Shown here one piece after another: positions 43,601-51,064 of a DNA stretch of 64,000 nt. A model generated the notes under the pieces. It searched no databases and had not been told where the DNA came from. It saw only the letters and a list, made by a program, of their open reading frames with translations. This DNA is from Pseudothioclava sp033100795 (GTDB lineage Bacteria > Pseudomonadota > Alphaproteobacteria > Rhodobacterales > Rhodobacteraceae), in assembly GCF_033100795.1 (NCBI RefSeq), contig NZ_JAWLVI010000006.1:1-64000 (forward strand), read 5' to 3'. The stretch's first letter is position 1. Each line of letters begins with the position of its first letter. A program made the translations under genes and the position numbers.

Positions 43601-43800
43601 GGCCGCCACCCGCACAACCGCTCCCCGATCTCGTTATGGGCCACGATCTGCGCGCGGGTGTCTTCGGTCAGGACATCCCTGCGCGATGGGCGGATCGGCT
43701 CGGCCCAATCGCAATCATCGCGCAAGCCCCATGGATCAATCCCGCATCCAGCGGTCAGCGCGACGGTCAAGATCAGCGCGGTCAGTGGTCTGAACGTCAT
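43597..43800 (-). CDS. Rz1-like outer-membrane spanin lipoprotein
   Basis: A 67-aa lipoprotein. The signal peptide MTFRPLTALILTVALTAGCG has a lipobox (LTAGC) with the lipidated cysteine near residue 19. The mature part is short and charged. Its start lies inside the 3' end of the Rz-like gene in another frame, the classic overlapped spanin arrangement. It would bridge to the i-spanin and fuse the membranes at lysis. Confidence 0.72.
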   Translation of the reverse strand: MTFRPLTALILTVALTAGCGIDPWGLRDDCDWAEPIRPSRRDVLTEDTRAQIVAHNEIGERLCGWRP

Positions 43801-43984
43801 GGCGGATGTCCTTCGAAGTTTGCAGCGCCCGGATACGGGCCTCGGCCCGCCGAATCGCGAGCGTGGCCTCGGCCTCAAGGCGCCCGCGGCGGATCAGGAC
43901 CCAGACTGCGATGGTGATGGCACAGGCCAGCGCGCCCCAAAGAGCGAGGCGGCGACCGAGGCCGGCGAAGAGGGTGGTGATCAT
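43736..43984 (-). CDS. Rz-like inner-membrane spanin
   Basis: An 82-aa protein with an N-terminal membrane segment (LALWGALACAITIAVWVLIR, about 12-31) followed by a charged helix (LEAEATLAIRRAEARIRALQ). This is the i-spanin layout. ATG 43984 is preferred over an upstream frame start at 44032. The downstream Rz1-like gene overlaps its 3' end. Confidence 0.7.
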   Translation of the reverse strand: MITTLFAGLGRRLALWGALACAITIAVWVLIRRGRLEAEATLAIRRAEARIRALQTSKDIRHDVQTTDRADLDRRADRWMRD

Positions 43985-44033
43985 TCCGGGCTCCCTCCGG
44001 CAAGGCGCAGGCAGCGCGTGTCGAGACGCCACA

Positions 44034-44966
44034 TCACGGGGTTTTCCCGCTGCGGTGGTCCTCGATCCGGGCCGCCCGTGCCTTCACGGCGTAGACGATC
44101 ACACCGAGGAACACGGCCGCCGCCAACCACGGCAAGACGACGGCGAGGGCCTCCTCGAGGCCGACCAGACCTGCAAAGCGCTCGGCCAGATCCCGCGCCC
44201 CCTCGGCTTCGGTGATGGCAGGGGCGATCTGCGAGACCACACTGCCCGCGGCACCGATCGCGCCCAGCCCGATCTGGGCATTGGCGGCGGTCACGATCCG
44301 GCTTTCGGCCGGGACGCCTGCAGCCCGCTCCGGCGCCACCGCCCGCGGGGCCGCCCGCTCCAGCGCATCGCTCAGCGCCACATCGATGATCGGGACACGC
44401 GCGAGATCGGTGTCATCGCGGAATGCGAGGATGGCCGCCCGCGTGCGTGGCCCGATCACCCCGTCGATATTGCCAACCTCGTGATAGCCAAGCGCCTTCA
44501 GGCGCGTCTGGACCTCACGCACGCTCAAGGTTGCCGACGCCGCGACATGCCCCGCCCGCCGCACACCGAGGAGCTTCGAGACGGGATAGCGTTTGATGTT
44601 CACCGCATCAGACTGGTTGCCGCCCAAGCCCCAGACCCAAGCCCCCTCAATCCGCTCGATGAAGAACACATGCCCTTGCCAGCTCGAAGCCCCCCGCGGG
44701 ATCACCGCGATATCGCCCGGCTGAGCTTCGGCGATCTCCACCGGCACACCCCAGTCGAGATAGGACCGCGCGGTGAGCTTGCGCGTCGAGCGAATGCCGG
44801 CCTTCTCCAGGCAATGCCCCACAAAAGCCGCACACCAGGCCACAGAGTCATGCTCCACCCAGTCATGGCCGACCGAGCCATACATCTCCATGATGACCGG
44901 GTTGTTCGCGGGTCCCGTGCCCTCGGTCGTGCCGATATAGCCGCGGGCAATCTCAAAAGGGGTCAT
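44034..44966 (-). CDS. Phage endolysin (TIGR02594-type) with peptidoglycan-binding domain
   Basis: A 310-aa lysin. The N-terminal CHAP/NlpC-like domain has VAWCAAFVGHCLEKAG with the catalytic Cys near residue 45, and WQGHVFFIERIEGAWVWGLG with the His. A PG-binding-1 domain (VREVQTRLKALGYHEVGNID, then GPRTRAAILAF) spans about 150-200. The C-terminal end has a membrane segment (LPWLAAAVFLGVIVYAV), which suggests it may be held at the membrane. ATG 44966 is behind AGGAGAG. It is next to a holin gene. Confidence 0.85.
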   Translation of the reverse strand: MTPFEIARGYIGTTEGTGPANNPVIMEMYGSVGHDWVEHDSVAWCAAFVGHCLEKAGIRSTRKLTARSYLDWGVPVEIAEAQPGDIAVIPRGASSWQGHVFFIERIEGAWVWGLGGNQSDAVNIKRYPVSKLLGVRRAGHVAASATLSVREVQTRLKALGYHEVGNIDGVIGPRTRAAILAFRDDTDLARVPIIDVALSDALERAAPRAVAPERAAGVPAESRIVTAANAQIGLGAIGAAGSVVSQIAPAITEAEGARDLAERFAGLVGLEEALAVVLPWLAAAVFLGVIVYAVKARAARIEDHRSGKTP

Positions 44967-45049
44967 GATGCTCTCTCCTGCAAAAGCAAAACGCCGCCCA
45001 GAGGACGGCATCGGTTTGGTGTGATGATGGTTCTGCTTGGGTCAGCCGC

Positions 45050-45361
45050 TTATTTCTTGCGGCAAAGCCAGGCCGTCAGCAGAGCTTCCGCGCCCCGCGG
45101 GCCCAGATAGGCCAGCATCGCCACAAGCCCCGTGCTTACCGGCTGGCCAAGCTCCAAATACCGCGCAATCCCCTCGCCAATAATCGCCATGCCAATGGCA
45201 ACCGGGATCTCCCACAAGAGCTCCTTGCCAAAAAAGCGGCGCTTGCCGAGCTTCACTTCACCTGAGTGATACATCAGCCGTCCCGTGAAGGCGCCGATCA
45301 GGGTCGTCACCGCCCCGCCAAACAAGCTGTTCAAGGTTTCTAAAAAGCCCGGCTCGGTCAT
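45050..45361 (-). CDS. Putative phage holin
   Basis: A 103-aa protein with three hydrophobic stretches: around GGAVTTLIGAFTGRLMY, LLWEIPVAIGMAIIGEGIAR, and LVAMLAYLGPRGAEALLTAW. It is basic between them. Position directly upstream of the endolysin supports a holin. GGGAGG lies a few bases ahead of ATG 45361. Its 5' end faces the Phd/RelE cargo module across a 94-bp divergent region. Confidence 0.72.
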   Translation of the reverse strand: MTEPGFLETLNSLFGGAVTTLIGAFTGRLMYHSGEVKLGKRRFFGKELLWEIPVAIGMAIIGEGIARYLELGQPVSTGLVAMLAYLGPRGAEALLTAWLCRKK

Positions 45362-45394
45362 GGGCGCCTCCCTCGGAGTTATGGGCAAGCGAAC

Positions 45395-45422
45395 TTGCGC
45401 ATTTACAACTTTGGCCTATATT
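45395..45422 (+). promoter_or_regulatory. Candidate promoter of the Phd/RelE module
   Basis: TTGCGC (45395-45400) and TATATT (45417-45422) are separated by 16 nt, 33 bp ahead of the antitoxin start. The region is AT-richer than the surrounding phage. Confidence 0.45.
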
Positions 45423-45454
45423 AAGACCTGTATTTCGACCTAATTGGAGGACCC

Positions 45455-45700
45455 ATGCAGCGCATTGAAGCCAACGTCGCCGTCAGCGTCTCGGACCTCA
45501 AAAAGAACCCGTCCCAGGTGATGGCGCAGGCGGCCGGCGAGTCCGTTGCAGTGCTCAACCACAACCGCGTCATGGCCTATATGGTGCCTGCCGCGCGCTA
45601 CGAGGCGATGATGGAGCATCTCGATGATCTGGACCTGGCCGAGCTCATCCGCCGACGTGCTGAGGAAGAACCGGTCCGGGTCAGCCTGGATGAGCTATGA
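45455..45700 (+). CDS. Phd/YefM-family antitoxin (phage cargo)
   Basis: An 81-aa antitoxin. NVAVSVSDLKKNPSQVMAQA and SVAVLNHNRVMAYMVPAARY are the Phd/YefM fold (dimer and DNA binding); the C-terminal helix (LDLAELIRRRAEEEPVRVSL) wraps the toxin. GGAGG precedes the ATG. It overlaps the toxin start by 11 bp. It lies on the strand opposite to the phage late genes. Confidence 0.87.
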   Translation: MQRIEANVAVSVSDLKKNPSQVMAQAAGESVAVLNHNRVMAYMVPAARYEAMMEHLDDLDLAELIRRRAEEEPVRVSLDEL

Positions 45701-45980
45701 GCTCAAATTCCTGCCCTCTGCCTTGAAGGAATGGCACAAGCTCGGTGCCACCTTGAAAGGGCAGTTCAAGAAGAAGCTTCGCGAGCGGCTCGTCCATCCC
45801 CATATACCCTCCGATGCCCTGCACGGCATGCCAGATCACTACAAGATCAAACTGCGCAGTGCCGGCTATCGGCTCGTCTACCGCGTGGAAGACAGCACGA
45901 TCACGGTGACGGTCGTGGCCGTCGGAAAGCGTGAGCGCGGCGACGTCTACAAGAGCGCCAAGACGCGGTCCCCATCCTAA
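45690..45980 (+). CDS. RelE-family toxin (phage cargo)
   Basis: A 96-aa RelE toxin: LKFLPSALKEWHKLGATLKG, FKKKLRERLVHPHIPSDAL and YKIKLRSAGYRLVYRVEDST with the C-terminal VVAVGKRERGDVY match RelE family mRNA interferases. The ATG lies within the antitoxin 3' end. Its TAA (45978-45980) and the TAG of the convergent phage gene share the four bases CTAA at 45977-45980. Confidence 0.88.
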   Translation: MSYELKFLPSALKEWHKLGATLKGQFKKKLRERLVHPHIPSDALHGMPDHYKIKLRSAGYRLVYRVEDSTITVTVVAVGKRERGDVYKSAKTRSPS

Positions 45981-46207
45981 TATTCCCCGCCATCGAGCAG
46001 CGCGTCGAAGCGGCTGTCGGAGAGATCCCGGATGCGCAGCGTGGGTGGCGTGGTGCTGGTGTCGAGCCAGAGCATGCCCGGCATCGTCGCCGGGGGCTCG
46101 GCGCCGCCGATGCTGGTCGAGGCCAGGGCCGCAAAAACCTGGTTGATCTGCGCGCGCACCGCCGCGCCATTGTCGTTCAGGATCACAAAGCCGGGCGCCT
46201 GCGCCAT
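45977..46207 (-). CDS. Small phage tail-associated protein
   Basis: A 76-aa protein. FVILNDNGAAVRAQINQVFA and PGMLWLDTSTTPPTLRIRDL resemble short fibre/tail-tip adaptor proteins. The ATG at 46207 overlaps the gpJ-like stop by one base (TGATG). It ends tail-to-tail with the RelE toxin gene. Confidence 0.7.
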   Translation of the reverse strand: MAQAPGFVILNDNGAAVRAQINQVFAALASTSIGGAEPPATMPGMLWLDTSTTPPTLRIRDLSDSRFDALLDGGEY

Positions 46208-48801
46208 CACACCACCTCTTCTGCCACGAGCCGCAATTCGGAGACGATCGGTGTGAAGGCCGGATCCTGCGTCCTTAGCCAGGCCCGGACCTCGACCGCA
46301 CGCGCCTCGATCTCGCTGTTGTCAATCCGCCCCCAGGGCCCCCAGGCCGAGGTCGCCGCGAGCGGGTCATCGTCTGTCTCGCGGACCTCGAGCACCACAT
46401 CGATATTGGCCCCCTCCGAGCCGTCGAAATCGGCCCAGGCATCGATCGGCGTCATCCGGTCGTCGATGTAATCCGACAGCGCTGCCGCGCCCACCAGAAT
46501 GTCCGAGCGCAGCCGCACGCGTCTCAGCGCCCCGAAGTCGAGCCGATCCGGGAAGGCGTAAAGCCCCTCATGCGACAGCACCTGCGGCCGGCCGCGCGCA
46601 TCCAGCGCGCTTGCAAGCTTGAGCGTGCCTCCGCTCGCCACGAGATGCGTTTTTTCGCCGGCGAAGGCCGGCTCGGCTGCAAGCGTGTTCAGCTGCGCAA
46701 AGCTCAGGATCTGCACGCCCTTGGTCGTGACCGTGCTTACCGGGCCAATCCGCCCCTCGCTATCCTCGGCCCGGAGCAAGTAGGTTCCGGGCTTGAGCGG
46801 CACGACCGCGATCGCCTCGCCCCCCGAGACCCGGTCCATGAGCGTGGAATTGGCCCAGCTCGCCGCCGCTTCCTTGCTGTGGCGGATCACGATATTGCCG
46901 CCGACGCGCACATCCACATCACGCGCACGCTGCCATTTCAAGATGGCAAGCCCGCCCGCGGATTGGATCGTCAGCCCCGCGAGCGCCGCAGGCGGCGCCG
47001 TCAGCCCCACCACCTCGCGCGCGCCCTCCCGCCAGGCGGAAGAGACCCCGAGAACCGAGATGGCCTTCACCCGGAACGCCCATTGCCCGGGGCGGATGTC
47101 GCGCAGTTCCAGCACCGTCCCCGAAGTCCGGCCCCGGTCCATCCAGTCCTCGGCGTCACGCCGTGTCTCCACCTGATAAGTATCGACAAAGCCCGAAGGG
47201 GCCGCTTCCCAGCCAATGCGCAACAGCACCTTCACCGCTGAGCCGTCCCGCGTGACGTAAAGCTCCTCCTCCCCTTGTGGCGCGCCCGGAGGCGCAATGT
47301 CAAAGGCCGAGGGGAGCGTGGTGCGCGGGGCGGCTGCGTAGATACGCTCCTCGGAAGCATCCCAAGCATAGATCAGCGGCGAGGTCTCGCGCAGCAGGAT
47401 CTCGGGGGCCAGCCGCGGGCCCGACCCGAGCTGGCTCAGGTCCAGTCGCATCGCCTCGACCTCGAAGGGCTTGCCCTCGGGCAGGTCCGCGCCGCCAAAG
47501 CCCCAGCGGTCATAACGCAGCCGTGTCGTCTCGCCAGCAGCCACCCGCCAGGCCTTCAACTTGCCCGAGAGCTTCACCTGCATCTGCCGCCGGGCCCGCT
47601 CGAGCTCGATCTTCGCAAGCCGCTGTGCCATGGGGGCCGAGATCGTGAAGGGCAGCGAGATATCCCGCCAGACCCGCTCGCCGCCGTCCTCGGCCAGATA
47701 CACGTCGCTGGCATAGGCCGGGAAGTCGTCCGGCTGCCAGTTGTTCTGCGGGCTCACGAACTGGCCGCGCACCGCGTTGAAGTTGGACGCCCGGCTCTGC
47801 CGCGTGGTGAGCGTCAGGCCGCCTTCGCGCAGATCATCTTCCGTGAGCGTGCTCATCGGCACCCGGTAGGCGCCCGCCCGCATCCGCCATTGCCCCGCCT
47901 GCCAGATGCAGCGTCCGGCCATCGCCGTCAGCATGGCCTCGATAATGGTCTTGGGGGTTTCCGAGAGCGAGACCACCCCATTACAGCTGTAGCGCGGCTC
48001 CGAGCCACCCCCGGCCAAGGCGACCGGCTCATCGCAGATATTCGCAGCCTCGATCAGGCTGTCGGTCTCGATCCCGTCACCCGCTCCGATGGCGGCCCCG
48101 ATCCCATAGGCGGGCTCGGCCATGTAATCGGCGACGCAGAGCGCCGCATTCTCGCTGTAGCCGCGCATGTCCGTGCGGGGATCGAGGATGTCGTCCTTGC
48201 CCTCCATGTCCACGGTGATGTTCGGAATACCGCCCGGGAAGGCATCCGCATCATAGGTCAGCCGCAGATGGATCGCCGCACAGCCTGCAAGCCGATGGGC
48301 AGCGCTCCAATGCTCCGGAGCCGCCTCGATCAGACCCGCGAAGGCCGTCTGGTCGTCCCGGCCGAGGCGCTTCTCGACGGTGACCTTGCCCGCCCAACGG
48401 CCCTGGGCCGCTCCTGAGGCATCTATGGCCATCTCCCCCTCGAAGTAGATCGCGCCGATGGATTTGACGCGGTGGGCGGCGAGCACCACAACAAGGTGCA
48501 GATCTTTGTCCTTCGCCCCTGTGGAATGCAGGAAGACGATCACGCCGCCCTTGCGCACCCGCCCATAAACCATCTCGCGGGGCATCACGGGCTCGCGTAC
48601 GGTCACCGTGCGCGCCTTCATCTCCATTTGCCCCAGGCTCGGCGTCGGCATCAGCGCCTGGGCCGCCGCCGAGAGCAGCATCGAGGCCCCGAAGCTCGCG
48701 GCAAAACCCACGAGCCCCGTCGCCGCGAACGCTGCAGCCACACCGCCCGCAGCTATGGCGGCACCCCCGAGGGCCACGGCACCGAGCACAACTGGCGGCA
48801 T
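46207..48801 (-). CDS. gpJ-like phage tail-tip host-specificity protein
   Basis: An 864-aa protein of the gpJ/tail attachment type. The N-terminus has alternating hydrophobic segments (LGAVALGGAAIAAGGVAAAF), then VTVREPVMPREMVYGRVRKG, a family signature. A phage-tail domain (AMLTAMAGRCIWQAGQWRM...) is in the middle. Fibronectin-like strands follow (YQVETRRDAEDWMDRGRTSG, LELRDIRPGQWAFRVKAISV). It should contact the receptor and fix host range. It is a normal size for small gpJ homologues. Confidence 0.87.
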   Translation of the reverse strand: MPPVVLGAVALGGAAIAAGGVAAAFAATGLVGFAASFGASMLLSAAAQALMPTPSLGQMEMKARTVTVREPVMPREMVYGRVRKGGVIVFLHSTGAKDKDLHLVVVLAAHRVKSIGAIYFEGEMAIDASGAAQGRWAGKVTVEKRLGRDDQTAFAGLIEAAPEHWSAAHRLAGCAAIHLRLTYDADAFPGGIPNITVDMEGKDDILDPRTDMRGYSENAALCVADYMAEPAYGIGAAIGAGDGIETDSLIEAANICDEPVALAGGGSEPRYSCNGVVSLSETPKTIIEAMLTAMAGRCIWQAGQWRMRAGAYRVPMSTLTEDDLREGGLTLTTRQSRASNFNAVRGQFVSPQNNWQPDDFPAYASDVYLAEDGGERVWRDISLPFTISAPMAQRLAKIELERARRQMQVKLSGKLKAWRVAAGETTRLRYDRWGFGGADLPEGKPFEVEAMRLDLSQLGSGPRLAPEILLRETSPLIYAWDASEERIYAAAPRTTLPSAFDIAPPGAPQGEEELYVTRDGSAVKVLLRIGWEAAPSGFVDTYQVETRRDAEDWMDRGRTSGTVLELRDIRPGQWAFRVKAISVLGVSSAWREGAREVVGLTAPPAALAGLTIQSAGGLAILKWQRARDVDVRVGGNIVIRHSKEAAASWANSTLMDRVSGGEAIAVVPLKPGTYLLRAEDSEGRIGPVSTVTTKGVQILSFAQLNTLAAEPAFAGEKTHLVASGGTLKLASALDARGRPQVLSHEGLYAFPDRLDFGALRRVRLRSDILVGAAALSDYIDDRMTPIDAWADFDGSEGANIDVVLEVRETDDDPLAATSAWGPWGRIDNSEIEARAVEVRAWLRTQDPAFTPIVSELRLVAEEVV

Positions 48802-48804
48802 GGG

Positions 48805-49266
48805 TCACGTTCTCCAGGCAAGACGACAAGACGAGAGCGGCAGGCTCACCAACCCCTCGGGCGCCACGAACACCGCGCGCGCGCCCGTCACGACGCCGAA
48901 GGCCTCCGGCGCGCCGCCCAGAACCAGATCGCCCCGCTGGGCAAGCCGGGGATCGGCGAGCGGGTCGCCAAGCAACGCCCGGCCGCCCTCTTCCAGCGTC
49001 CGCCAGCCCAGCCGACGCAGCACCCGCTGGCAGCCGCCGGGCGTCCGGTACCGCCCCCGCCAGAGCGCGGCGTGGTCCGCGCCGCCCGTCAGGTCACGCC
49101 GCAGATCAAAGGCCCAGGTCGCGCAGTCATGCCGCCCCCAGGCGAAGGGGCGTGCTTCGGCCTGAGTGAGAGCGGCGGCGAGCACCTGTTCCCAATGGGA
49201 CAGACGGCAAGTGGCGGACTTGCGGTCTTGCCTATCTGGATATACATTGTCTATATGTCTATACAT
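48805..49266 (-). CDS. DUF6950-type tail-tip protein
   Basis: A 153-aa protein. SHWEQVLAAALTQAEARPFA and WGRHDCATWAFDLRRDLTGG carry the WGxxDCxxxA pattern of an NlpC/P60-like fold found in DUF6950 phage proteins. It fits the gpK-like position before gpJ. The start is uncertain: ATG 49266 (used here) or 49287. Both lie inside the promoter region of the divergent VapBC module, so the start may have been reshaped when the cargo was inserted. Confidence 0.7.
   Translation of the reverse strand: MYRHIDNVYPDRQDRKSATCRLSHWEQVLAAALTQAEARPFAWGRHDCATWAFDLRRDLTGGADHAALWRGRYRTPGGCQRVLRRLGWRTLEEGGRALLGDPLADPRLAQRGDLVLGGAPEAFGVVTGARAVFVAPEGLVSLPLSSCRLAWRT
49228..49263 (+). promoter_or_regulatory. Candidate VapBC promoter with direct-repeat operator
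   Basis: TTGCCT (49228-49233) and CTATAT (49251-49256) are 17 nt apart. TGTCTATA occurs twice in a row at 49248-49255 and 49256-49263, overlapping the -10. This is a natural candidate for VapB autoregulation. Confidence 0.5.
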
Positions 49267-49281
49267 CGGGAGGTGTCCCTC

Positions 49282-49509
49282 ATGCATGTCGCAAAATGGG
49301 GTAATTCACTTGCGGTCCGACTGCCTGCAGATCTCGTGCGCAAGCTCGGCCTTAAGGCCGGCGATGAGATCAATATTCGGGCAGATGACGCCGGCCTTCA
49401 GATCCTGCGCAAACCCCGCCCCGAAGAGGTGCTCGAGGCGTTGCAAAAGTTCCGTGGCAAACTGAACGCCGAGGATCGACTGAGCCGCGACGAAGCGCAT
49501 GCGCGCTGA
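49282..49509 (+). CDS. vapB: VapB/AbrB-type antitoxin (phage cargo)
   Basis: A 75-aa AbrB-like swapped-hairpin antitoxin: VAKWGNSLAVRLPADLVRKL and KAGDEINIRADDAGLQILRK are the AbrB fold, followed by a toxin-binding helix. GGGAGG sits ahead of ATG 49282. It overlaps the toxin start by 11 bp and reads opposite to the phage late genes. Confidence 0.87.
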   Translation: MHVAKWGNSLAVRLPADLVRKLGLKAGDEINIRADDAGLQILRKPRPEEVLEALQKFRGKLNAEDRLSRDEAHAR

Positions 49510-49894
49510 CTTCTTCGACACCAATGTCATCCTCTACCTGCTTGATGACGGGCCAAAATCTGATGTCGCAGCGCGCCTGCTCCACACCGGCGGCGTCATC
49601 AGCGTGCAGGTCCTCAACGAGACCCTGGTCAATTGTCTGCGTAAAGCCCACATGAGCTGGTCCGAGGCCGGAGAATTCCTCGACGGAGTTCGACAGCTTT
49701 GCCTCATCGCTCCGCTCGATGCCGGGACGCATGACATCGGACGTGCCATTGGCGCCCGCTACCTCTTGTCCGTTTATGATGCCATGATCATCGCCGCAGC
49801 CTTGCAGGCCGGCTGCGAGACACTCTATTCCGAAGACATGCAGCATGGCCTCAAGATCGAAGGCCAGCTGCGGATCGTGAACCCTTTTCGGTGA
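49499..49894 (+). CDS. vapC: VapC PIN-domain ribonuclease toxin (phage cargo)
   Basis: A 131-aa PIN toxin. FFDTNVILYLL carries D7; SVQVLNETLVNCLRKA has E41; LLSVYDAMIIAAALQAG has D94, with D113 in SEDMQHG. These four acidic residues form the metal site. VapC enzymes cut RNA, often initiator tRNA, other tRNAs or rRNA. Its stop lies 13 bp from the stop of the convergent phage tail gene. Confidence 0.9.
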   Translation: MRADFFDTNVILYLLDDGPKSDVAARLLHTGGVISVQVLNETLVNCLRKAHMSWSEAGEFLDGVRQLCLIAPLDAGTHDIGRAIGARYLLSVYDAMIIAAALQAGCETLYSEDMQHGLKIEGQLRIVNPFR

Positions 49895-49907
49895 CAGAAG
49901 CATCGCA

Positions 49908-50468
49908 TCACCCGCGCCCCCAAGTGATCTCTTGATCCTGAATGGCCGTCACATGCTCAAACCCACGATCTCCTGGATGCAGGACCTGTTGGCTTTCATG
50001 GGTATAACGCCAGCTGCGCGCCACCCCGAGATCGATCAGCCGGTTCTCATAGCTGATCGTGATCCGGCAGCTCTGCCCATCCTCCGCAATCTCGGGCACG
50101 TCGAGACGCCCGCTGAAGGCCTGCACAGGATCGGCGATGATCTGGCGGTCCTCCGTCAGAAGCGCGAGCCAGATCCGCCCGGGGCTTCCCTGGCGCGCCT
50201 CATTGATCGCGAGGCTCACCAGATCGAGCGGCACGCCCGAGAGCGAGACCGTGGTCCCGGCCGCCACCACATCCGAGGTCTCCTCCAACGTCCCGAGCCC
50301 CAGCAACACGCCGACCCCGGTCCAGTTCTTGCCATCCCAATCAATGGCCGTTGGGCCGGTCCAGATCCGCACCATGCCCGATGGGAATTCCCCCTCGAAG
50401 AAGATCGCGGGCCTGAGCTCGCCCGTGCCAAGGGCTGCCGCGAGCTCCGTCGTGATGTCCCGGGTCAT
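49908..50468 (-). CDS. Phage tail-tip protein (DUF2163-like)
   Basis: A 186-aa protein. LRPAIFFEGEFPSGMVRIWT and AGTTVSLSGVPLDLVSLAIN followed by GRIWLALLTEDRQIIADPVQ and SGRLDVPEIAEDGQSCRITI resemble the DUF2163 family of GTA and phage baseplate hub proteins. Its ATG overlaps the previous stop by 4 bp. It occupies the gpL-like place before the NlpC-like gene. Confidence 0.72.
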   Translation of the reverse strand: MTRDITTELAAALGTGELRPAIFFEGEFPSGMVRIWTGPTAIDWDGKNWTGVGVLLGLGTLEETSDVVAAGTTVSLSGVPLDLVSLAINEARQGSPGRIWLALLTEDRQIIADPVQAFSGRLDVPEIAEDGQSCRITISYENRLIDLGVARSWRYTHESQQVLHPGDRGFEHVTAIQDQEITWGRG

Positions 50469-51064
50469 AGAGCCTCGCGTGCAGAGAGCGTAAAGCGGTG
50501 ACGCGCCACCCGCTCGATGCGGGTCGGCACCGGTGCCGTTGGGCGCAACAGCACCTGCGGGCGGTTGAGTTCGAGCGCCGTGCCGGCAGGCAGCGCCTGG
50601 CGCAGCGCCGGAAAGAGCGTGACCAGTGCGATGCCACTCATGTTCGCCGTCGCGTCGAAGGCCACCTGGTGCAGCCGCGTCTGCCGCCCGGTTCCGATCG
50701 ACAGGAAATCCCCGGAGGCGAGCGCGGGCAGGCCTGGCAACCAGCCCGTGGTCTGCAGCACGTTGCCCCCTGAGACCGGCATGTCGAGCGTGATGGTCTG
50801 GTTGCGGGATTTCGCCTCGATCGAGGGATCGGCGAAGAGCAAAAGGCCGCGCCCCGAGCCGAGCGCGGTCAGCGCCGCGGAGACCGAGCGAGCAAGCGGG
50901 CCGGATTGGGCTGCGAACTCGATGTCATATTCCCACCATTCGCCGCCCCAGTCCTGCACCTCCGTGGTGCCGGTGAAGGGCGACTGCGTCTGGCTCGTCG
51001 CACTCACCAGCCGGCGTTCCAGCCCCGCGACCCAGGTGCGCGGCAATTCCACAATGATGCTCAT
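50465..51064 (-). CDS. Phage minor tail protein
   Basis: A 199-aa beta-rich protein (EVQDWGGEWWEYDIEFAAQS, LFADPSIEAKSRNQTITLDM). No named family recalled. It follows the tape measure gene with a 4-bp overlap, as gpM-type minor tail proteins do in lambda-like phages. It probably joins the tape-measure end to the tail tip. Confidence 0.68.
   Translation of the reverse strand: MSIIVELPRTWVAGLERRLVSATSQTQSPFTGTTEVQDWGGEWWEYDIEFAAQSGPLARSVSAALTALGSGRGLLLFADPSIEAKSRNQTITLDMPVSGGNVLQTTGWLPGLPALASGDFLSIGTGRQTRLHQVAFDATANMSGIALVTLFPALRQALPAGTALELNRPQVLLRPTAPVPTRIERVARHRFTLSAREAL

Noticed and set aside
43313..45110. Long + strand frames (about 300 and 434 codons) opposite the lysis genes
   Set aside because: They are Arg/Pro/His-rich, lack any domain, and mirror well-supported genes on the minus strand; GC-rich antisense frames are expected.
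47275..48417. 380-codon + strand frame opposite gpJ
   Set aside because: Shadow frame, no domain, codon pattern wrong.
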